From CAZVLE01 sp964627855 (GTDB lineage Bacteria > Bacillota > Dethiobacteria > DTU022), in assembly GCA_964627855.1 (NCBI GenBank), contig CAZVLE010000152.1, forward strand, positions 1 to 12,232: a stretch of 12,232 nucleotides of DNA. Reading direction: 5' to 3'. The notes below the pieces were generated by a model. The model saw only the letters and a list, made by a program, of their open reading frames with translations. It was not told where the DNA came from and made no database searches. Positions 8,006-12,232 of this stretch are shown here, piece by piece. The translations under genes were made by a program, and so were the position numbers. Position 1 is the first letter of the stretch; each line of letters begins with the position of its first letter.

Positions 8006-9517
8006 CTACTGCTTACTCTTCTTGATCAGCCAGCCACCACCGAAAGTAAAAAAGGCCAGTCCGGCCAGGGCCAGCCAGCCAAGCCAGTCTCCGAGGTGGG
8101 TGTTGACTGTTCCCCGCCCGCTGCCGAGTTGAAGGTCGGCTACCAGGGTGGCTTCGCCGCCTTCCGGAAAGACAGCCAGTTCCAGGATGCGCCCATAGGG
8201 GTCAATAATCGCCGAATTATAGCCACCGTCGGCCTTGACCATGGCCACCCTGTTTTCGATCGCCCTGAATACAACGTGAGTATAGTGCTTGTCCGCGATG
8301 CTGCCCCAATCATTGGAAGGAACCCCAATCAGCTGAGCACCCCGGGCTACCATCTTGCGGGTAGTATCGGTATAATCTAAATCGTAGCAGATGATCGTTG
8401 CCAGATTGCCTAGTTCAGTTTCATATACGGGGTAAGTACCACGGCTAAGGCTGGTTTCACCACCGAAAACCACCGGGTGGTCCTTGCCAAAAACCCCCAG
8501 GAACTGGCCTTCCGGGTTAATAATGGTGGCTTCGTTTCGAAAACCTTCTTCTCCCATCATCACTACATATCCAGGCACCAGGTAGCTGTCAGTTTCCTTT
8601 GCCAGTGCCGCCAGATTAAGGCGGTCTTCAACCTGGGGATCCCAGTTAAATGCTGCTTCAGGCCAAACCAAAAATTGCGCATTCTTCTCTGCTGCATCAC
8701 GAGTTTGTTCGATCATGCGACTATGGAGCAGATTCACATCAAGACCCTGGTTGATGCTGACAATTGGTGAGACAGAGGGTTGGATAGCTGCGACCCTGAC
8801 CGAAGGGGTCTTCAGCGGTATATTCAAGAGAGCCATGCTTAATACCAGCCAGCTTAAAACAATAACCCCGCCGGCTAAAGCCCAGCGGCGTTGCAGTTTG
8901 AAACTGAGTGGCTGCTGGTACGGCACTACCGGATCAGTGGCCTCCATTTTTAACCACTTTCGATCCAACCACCCGATAATCTGCAAGGCCAGAACATGAT
9001 TGATCAAGATTACCAGCATCCCGGTGCCGATAATGCCAAAAATTGTAGCCGGTTGGATCAGCCACAGCTGGCGGTATAAGGGGTAAGCAATAAAAGCCCA
9101 TGTGCCGGCAATCGGCAAAAAGAGCCTGATCATTTCTATTGCTGCCCAGGAGGTTATGCCACCAATCACAAACCAGCGATAGCCGGTGTTGTCATGGAAG
9201 TTTTTCTGTCCCCGATCGAAGAAAAAGCTTAGAATAAAAGCAATAAGCGGCAGCCAAAGCATATAAGTTCCAATCGGCGCAAATACCGGCCCCAGGTAGC
9301 CCTGCAGCCAAATGCCGATAGCCGAAGCCGAGGCCAGAGAGGAGAGCCTCGGCGGCATGATCCGGTATTGAGCGACCAGAACGGGCACAAAACCAATTAA
9401 CACCAGGGGCCATATTTCATAGGGAGGAAAAGCTAAAACAAAGGCAAGCCCTCCTGCTATAGACAGTAGAAGTCCGGCTACAACACGGGTGATATTGGAA
9501 TATTTTTCGATAACCAT
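8006..9517 (-). CDS. lnt: Apolipoprotein N-acyltransferase-like membrane CN hydrolase
   Basis: This 503-residue protein has about six hydrophobic segments in its first 235 residues (e.g. 13-30, 35-50, 84-100, 115-135, 155-180, 213-232). A nitrilase-type CN-hydrolase domain follows (about 239-462), then a last membrane segment (478-497), which is the layout of Lnt. The catalytic triad is visible: W-P-E287, F-G-K345 and I-I-C377. E354 in 'FGGE' matches the glutamate after the lysine motif in E. coli Lnt. The residue after C-Y is D379 where E. coli has an essential Glu (C-Y-E), so the exact acyl donor or substrate may differ. Lnt adds the third acyl chain to the N-terminal cysteine of lipoproteins in the outer face of the membrane. 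The ATG at 9517 follows an AAGGAG ribosome binding site (complement of 9523-9528) at 5 bases. It is a single gene, convergent with the cyclic-di-GMP sensor, with a strong promoter of its own. Confidence 0.85.
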   Translation of the reverse strand: MVIEKYSNITRVVAGLLLSIAGGLAFVLAFPPYEIWPLVLIGFVPVLVAQYRIMPPRLSSLASASAIGIWLQGYLGPVFAPIGTYMLWLPLIAFILSFFFDRGQKNFHDNTGYRWFVIGGITSWAAIEMIRLFLPIAGTWAFIAYPLYRQLWLIQPATIFGIIGTGMLVILINHVLALQIIGWLDRKWLKMEATDPVVPYQQPLSFKLQRRWALAGGVIVLSWLVLSMALLNIPLKTPSVRVAAIQPSVSPIVSINQGLDVNLLHSRMIEQTRDAAEKNAQFLVWPEAAFNWDPQVEDRLNLAALAKETDSYLVPGYVVMMGEEGFRNEATIINPEGQFLGVFGKDHPVVFGGETSLSRGTYPVYETELGNLATIICYDLDYTDTTRKMVARGAQLIGVPSNDWGSIADKHYTHVVFRAIENRVAMVKADGGYNSAIIDPYGRILELAVFPEGGEATLVADLQLGSGRGTVNTHLGDWLGWLALAGLAFFTFGGGWLIKKSKQ

Positions 9518-9563
9518 TTAATCTCCTTGAAAGATTATTAGACTTGCCAGCGGCTCCAATTTT

Positions 9564-9592
9564 ATTATACCGGCTATCAGTAACCATGTTAA
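9564..9592 (-). promoter_or_regulatory. Strong sigma-70-type promoter for the Lnt-like gene
   Basis: Read on the minus strand, TTAACA (complement of 9587-9592; five of six match TTGACA) is followed after exactly 17 bases by a perfect TATAAT (complement of 9564-9569). The start codon at 9517 lies 46 bases downstream of the -10 box, leaving a short leader with an AAGGAG ribosome binding site. Confidence 0.75.
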
Positions 9593-9598
9593 GGCGAC

Positions 9599-9616
9599 AA
9601 TGGGGTCAGGTCTTGA
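9599..9616 (+). mobile_element. Possible end motif of an IS200/REP-transposase-type element
   Basis: The string AATGGGGTCAGGTCTTGA resembles the GGGGTCAG-type sequences often found at the ends of elements carrying REP-associated (Y1, IS200-like) transposases. This is from memory of such elements, not a search. No transposase gene is present, so at most this is a remnant. It marks the edge between the Lnt promoter and the debris zone. Confidence 0.3.
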
Positions 9617-9639
9617 GTTATCCACTTCTTTGTTTTAGC

Positions 9640-9810
9640 ACCGCCCACAAGCGCGGCCACGTCGGCGGCAGACCCAGGGTGGATAAAAAGGCGGTGGAGC
9701 GGGCGCTGAAGCTTTATGATTCAAAAGACTACAGTATATCAGAGATCACTGAGCTGACCGGGTTGTCGAAGGCTACGCTTCACCGGCGGCTTAAAGAGCG
9801 CAGCGCTTGA
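9640..9810 (+). pseudogene. Resolvase C-terminal remnant (hinge and helix-turn-helix), repeat copy B
   Basis: The last 56 codons of a serine resolvase, related to 2092-2646, end at TGA 9808-9810. The hinge reads H-K-R-G-H-V-G-G-R-P-R and the helix-turn-helix reads 'YSISEITELTGLSKATLHRRL'-like sequence; about 83% of bases match copy A over 159 bases. Everything encoding the catalytic domain is missing: homology stops at about 9640, and the frame continues upstream only by chance, running into the motif at 9599 and the Lnt promoter. There is no ribosome binding site or good start for a separate small protein. It is best read as a truncated second copy from a past recombination or insertion event. 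Its 3' side abuts the broken response regulator. Confidence 0.8.
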
Positions 9811-10065
9811 GGTGACTGTGCCGGAGACAATGATTATCGGTAGATTGCGGCCGCTTTCTTTTAAAACCTCCAGCGCTTTTGGAGCGTTGAAAGTGGGCAG
9901 TCTGTGATCGGAGATGACCAACTGCCACTTACTATCCTGCAGGCCGGTCTCCAGTTCAGTTCGGTCCTGAACACAGGTATAACTTGGCTCGTAGCCGACA
10001 TTCTCCAGGGCCATGATCATCAGTAACAAGTCGTCTTCATTATCTTCAATGATAATAACAGCCAA
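9739..10065 (-). pseudogene. Truncated single-domain response regulator (REC domain, CheY/Rcp1-like)
   Basis: The start is TTG 10065: GGAGGT lies 5 bases upstream and an in-frame TAG stands two codons before it. Residues 1-83 are a clear REC domain: acidic pocket E7-D8, D11-D12, phosphorylation site D53 in 'ISDHRLP', and 'LPIIIVSGT' at 75-83. After S81-G-T83 (about 9817) family similarity ends. The frame then runs antisense through the resolvase remnant to a chance stop at 9739. The part carrying the conserved lysine, strand 5 and helix 5 is missing, so the product should not fold or signal normally. In family terms it was probably the phospho-acceptor partner of the sensor kinase at 10655-12232, whose 'SHDFRAPLR' type kinases often pair with single-domain regulators of this kind. 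The break coincides with the end of the resolvase remnant. Confidence 0.8.
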
Positions 10066-10156
10066 AGACTACCTCCGGGCCGAACGAGCCGGTAGCCTCG
10101 GCTTCTTCAGCATATGCTGCGATTAATGCACTTACCTGTTCTTCTGGTTGTAACAT
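10046..10156 (-). CDS. Small ORF of 36 residues overlapping the response regulator start
   Basis: An ATG (complement of 10154-10156) is preceded by a purine-rich GAGGAGGG ribosome binding site (complement of about 10165-10172). It opens a frame starting M-L-Q-P-E-E-Q-V-S-A-L-I-A-A-Y-A-E-E-A-E, which ends at TGA 10046-10048. It overlaps the TTG start of the response regulator by 20 bases, so it could act as a translational lead-in for that gene. It is acidic, likely helical at its start, and I do not recognise it. It may also be the 5' end of a longer gene that has been broken. Confidence 0.35.
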   Translation of the reverse strand: MLQPEEQVSALIAAYAEEAEATGSFGPEVVFGCYYH

Positions 10157-10255
10157 AACTAAGACCCTCCTCTTTTCAAACTGCTCCGGTAATGGGAACG
10201 ACTACGCTCAAATTTGAACTGACCTTCGAGCGAAATCATGCCCCACATTATCATG
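10157..10255 (-). other. Short gap with a hairpin upstream of the small ORF
   Basis: CGCTCAAA (10205-10212) and TTCGAGCG (10225-10232) can pair over 8 positions (one G-U) with a 12-base loop. There is no T run on either side, so a Rho-independent terminator is not supported. It could be a leader structure for the small ORF and regulator. I see no clear promoter in this gap. Confidence 0.35.
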
Positions 10256-10654
10256 TTAGTAGCGGCATAAAGATGGCAAATAGGGCTGGAGCAGTTTTTT
10301 CTGGGCGGCGCTGCGTTCCGGTAGTTGATAGGCAGCGATTCTCTCTGATAAAGCCTGCTCTACCTGCTGGGCCAGGCTGGTCGAATCGGCAGTATTAGCC
10401 TGAGAAATGCCGCGTTTATTAAAGATTTTGGTCAGGTAATTATCACGCCGGTAGGTATCCATGGAGCCGGCGCTGAGAAAACTGCCGGCATCACGTCCGT
10501 CGACAAGCTGTTCCAGGAGCAGCGGGTCAACTTTTAGATCCACATCCTGGAGCATCCGGTTGACATAGTTAATGGTTTCTTCATCGAGAATGGCCTTGTG
10601 GAAGCTTCCGCAGGCAAAACCGGCCATCAGGCCCGGATAACTCCAGACCTCGTT
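10256..10654 (-). pseudogene. C-terminal fragment of an MttB-family (trimethylamine/betaine-type) methyltransferase
   Basis: About 132 codons are open from just after the kinase stop (10655-10657) to TAA at 10256-10258. The segment 'ILDEETINYVNRML' followed by 'LLLEQLV' and 'GSFL', with a later 'NYLTKIFNKRG', matches in order the C-terminal region of MttB-family corrinoid methyltransferases ('LVLDNEI...', '...GPGGNFL', '...LFDR...'). Those proteins are about 480 residues long, so roughly the first three quarters are absent, including the Pyl/non-Pyl active-site region and most of the barrel. An ATG at 10627 exists but has no clear ribosome binding site. The family call rests on a pattern remembered from MttB C-termini and is moderate. 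Its presence suggests the area once carried a methylated-amine gene set; no corrinoid protein gene is in the window. Confidence 0.6.
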
Positions 10655-12232
10655 TTAGGGCAGGGTAAAGAAAAAAGTTGCCCCCTCGCCCACTTCGCTC
10701 TCCGCCCAGATCTTACCGCCGTGGCGGTTGATGATCCGCTGCACCGTGGCCAGGCCGATGCCGGTACCGGGAAACTCGTCTGCCCCGTGCAGGCGCTGGA
10801 AAGTGCCGAAGAGTTTGTCGGCGTAAGCCATGTTGAAGCCGACGCCATTGTCACGCACGAAGAAGACCTCTTCTCCGTCTATTGTTGTGTGGCCCACTTC
10901 AATTTCAGCCTGCTCCTCTTTTGCGCTGAACTTCCAGGCGTTTTCAAGCAGGTTTTGCAGTGCTGCGTGCAGCAGGGCCCGGTCGCCCTGGGCTGACAGC
11001 CCTGCGGCAATCTTAACCTCAATCCGGCGTTCCGGCTCCGCTTCCTGCAGTAACTGGATACGCTCTCCGGCGAGGCGGCTGATATCTACCTCCTGCGGGT
11101 TAACTTCAGCGCGGGTAATGCGGGAAAGCTTGAGCAGGTCATCAATCAGATCGCTCATGTAGAGGGCGTTGTTGCGGATGCGATTGAGGAAGTGCCGGCC
11201 CTGTTCATCCAGCTGATCGCCGTACTTGTCATTCAGGTTGGCGCTGAAAGCATCAAGGGCGCGCAGGGGGGCGCGAAAGTCATGGGAGATTGAGTAAGCG
11301 AAGGATGCCAGCTCTTTGTTGAGTGCTTCCAGGTTAATAGTGCGTTCTTTGACACGCTGTTCGAGTTCTTTGTTCAGGGTGCGGATCTCTTCTTCTGCCT
11401 GCTTTTTTTCAATCATTGAACCGATTAGCCGGGCGGTTGCATGCAGACGGTTTTTTGCCATTTCAATGATATAGGGCGGGCGTGTTTCGTAGGCATGGGC
11501 CTCGCGAACAAGATCTTCGTAATTGACCTGGTAGGTGTCAGCGAGCTCTTGCAGTTTTTCTCTGTCTTCCGGTGGATCGCCGTAGCCAAAATTAATGGCC
11601 CCCACAACTTCCCCATTCGCAATGATCGGGACAGCGTAAAGGCGTATGCCTCCATTGCATTCGATCTCCACCTGCTCGCGCTTTAAAATGGCCTCTTTGG
11701 AGCAGTCAGTCCAGCAGGACTCATGGCACAACCAGCGGCCGGAGTTTAGCGCTTCGACATTGTCCGGTGTATCACAAAGATTGCGCGATGCTTTGTCCAT
11801 CATCCGGCACCAGCCCGAAGCAAAAATCCCAAAAGCATAGTCGCCATTTACTTCGTAGATCGCTGAGGATGTCCCGAGTAGTTCCAGGTAGTCATTGGAA
11901 AAGCTTCTAAGAAATTCCGGGCCTATGGCTTTAAGGATAAGACCATCCCTATTCAATGCGGTCAGGTCGCCATAGCCTTGGTCGTGACCTTCGCTCTGTT
12001 CACCACTGGCGGGGATTTGTTTTTGGGAAAGCATCCATTCAATCTTTTTCAGTTTTTCTTCGGCTAGCTTGCGGTCGGTTATATCCGTATGCGTACCTAC
12101 TATGCGAACAGGCTTACCGTTTTCGTCTCTTTTATAGACTTTGCCCTTATCATTTAACCACATCCACTGGCCGTCTTTTTTCTTAAATCTGTATTCAACA
12201 TCGATATTTGCTGATTTGCCGTTTAAGTGATT
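10655..12232 (-). CDS. Hybrid sensor histidine kinase: PAS, PocR-like Cys-rich domain, HisKA, HATPase (5' end outside window)
   Basis: The frame is open to the right edge, so the start lies outside; 12163 ATG is internal. Residues counted from that ATG: end of a PAS domain (before it, 'DVEYRFKKKDGQWMW'; then 'GTHTDITDRK' to 31), and a PocR/GAF-like sensory domain at about 66-250. That domain contains C119, C130, C146, C150, C154 and C169 in 'GWC', 'LCHESCW..C' and 'IEC' contexts. Next is a coiled coil (252-287), then HisKA with 'SISH294DFRAPLRAL'. The HATPase has N408 in 'LLENAWKFS', D438-N-G-V-G442, 'LFGTFQRLH', and G466-T-G-I-G470. All catalytic boxes are intact. No transmembrane segment is visible in this part. 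By family it autophosphorylates on H294 and passes phosphate to a response regulator; the natural partner is likely the truncated regulator at 9739-10065. The cysteines could bind a metal or sense redox state (inference). The stop TAA directly abuts the MttB fragment. Confidence 0.9.
   Translation of the reverse strand, partial: NHLNGKSANIDVEYRFKKKDGQWMWLNDKGKVYKRDENGKPVRIVGTHTDITDRKLAEEKLKKIEWMLSQKQIPASGEQSEGHDQGYGDLTALNRDGLILKAIGPEFLRSFSNDYLELLGTSSAIYEVNGDYAFGIFASGWCRMMDKASRNLCDTPDNVEALNSGRWLCHESCWTDCSKEAILKREQVEIECNGGIRLYAVPIIANGEVVGAINFGYGDPPEDREKLQELADTYQVNYEDLVREAHAYETRPPYIIEMAKNRLHATARLIGSMIEKKQAEEEIRTLNKELEQRVKERTINLEALNKELASFAYSISHDFRAPLRALDAFSANLNDKYGDQLDEQGRHFLNRIRNNALYMSDLIDDLLKLSRITRAEVNPQEVDISRLAGERIQLLQEAEPERRIEVKIAAGLSAQGDRALLHAALQNLLENAWKFSAKEEQAEIEVGHTTIDGEEVFFVRDNGVGFNMAYADKLFGTFQRLHGADEFPGTGIGLATVQRIINRHGGKIWAESEVGEGATFFFTLP

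Noticed and set aside
2479..9798. Simple composite transposon bounded by the two resolvase copies
   Set aside because: No transposase, no terminal inverted repeats and no clear target duplications were seen; the copies are only about 83% alike, so they are not recent flanking elements.
9544..9810. The resolvase tail as a separate small helix-turn-helix gene starting at 9544
   Set aside because: Codons before 9640 show no resolvase similarity, run over the Lnt promoter and mobile-type motif, and have no ribosome binding site.
10598..10996. 132-codon open frame on the plus strand
   Set aside because: Antisense shadow of the kinase HATPase domain; the minus strand frame has all catalytic boxes.

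Overview
The window reads as chromosomal DNA from an anaerobic, spore-former-type Firmicute (Clostridia, Peptococcaceae-like). This is an inference from several things: strong AGGAGG-type ribosome binding sites, TTG starts, a large PAS/GAF/GGDEF/HD-GYP sensor, an MttB-type methyltransferase remnant and PAS-rich two-component genes. An Lnt-type gene is also present, which is less usual in such bacteria, so a diderm relative cannot be excluded. Both edges cut genes: a TetR-type regulator on the left and a histidine kinase on the right.

Layout. (1) 1-1829, + strand: the C-terminal part of a TetR-family regulator, overlapping by 4 bases a complete CrtI-like FAD-dependent oxidoreductase. (2) 1830-2091: an intergenic stretch ending in a good extended -10 promoter. 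(3) 2092-2646, + strand: a full-length serine resolvase whose catalytic arginines are substituted. (4) 2729-3859, + strand: an AT-rich gene for a FAN1-like VRR-NUC nuclease with a C-terminal CFI-box domain. (5) 3922-7947, + strand: a 1341-residue sensor with five PAS and two GAF domains feeding intact GGDEF and HD-GYP domains (cyclic-di-GMP synthesis and breakdown). (6) 8006-9517, - strand: an apolipoprotein N-acyltransferase-like membrane CN hydrolase with a strong sigma-70-type promoter. (7) 9599-10654: about 1 kb of gene debris. It holds a mobile-element-like motif, the C-terminal tail of a second resolvase, a response regulator cut off in mid REC domain, a small ORF, and the C-terminal quarter of an MttB-family methyltransferase. 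(8) 10655-12232, - strand: a hybrid PAS / PocR-like Cys-rich / HisKA / HATPase sensor kinase, open at the right edge.

How the genes fit together. The TetR regulator and oxidoreductase look like one translationally coupled unit. The kinase and the downstream single-domain response regulator were probably a two-component pair, now broken because the regulator has lost the end of its REC domain. The most interesting part is 2092-3859. There, an intact-frame resolvase that looks catalytically dead but keeps its DNA-binding tail stands next to a nuclease fused to a CFI-box tail, and a related resolvase tail lies 7 kb away. This suggests an accessory region shaped by mobile DNA, in which the resolvase may persist as a DNA-binding protein. 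No RNA genes or CRISPR arrays were seen.
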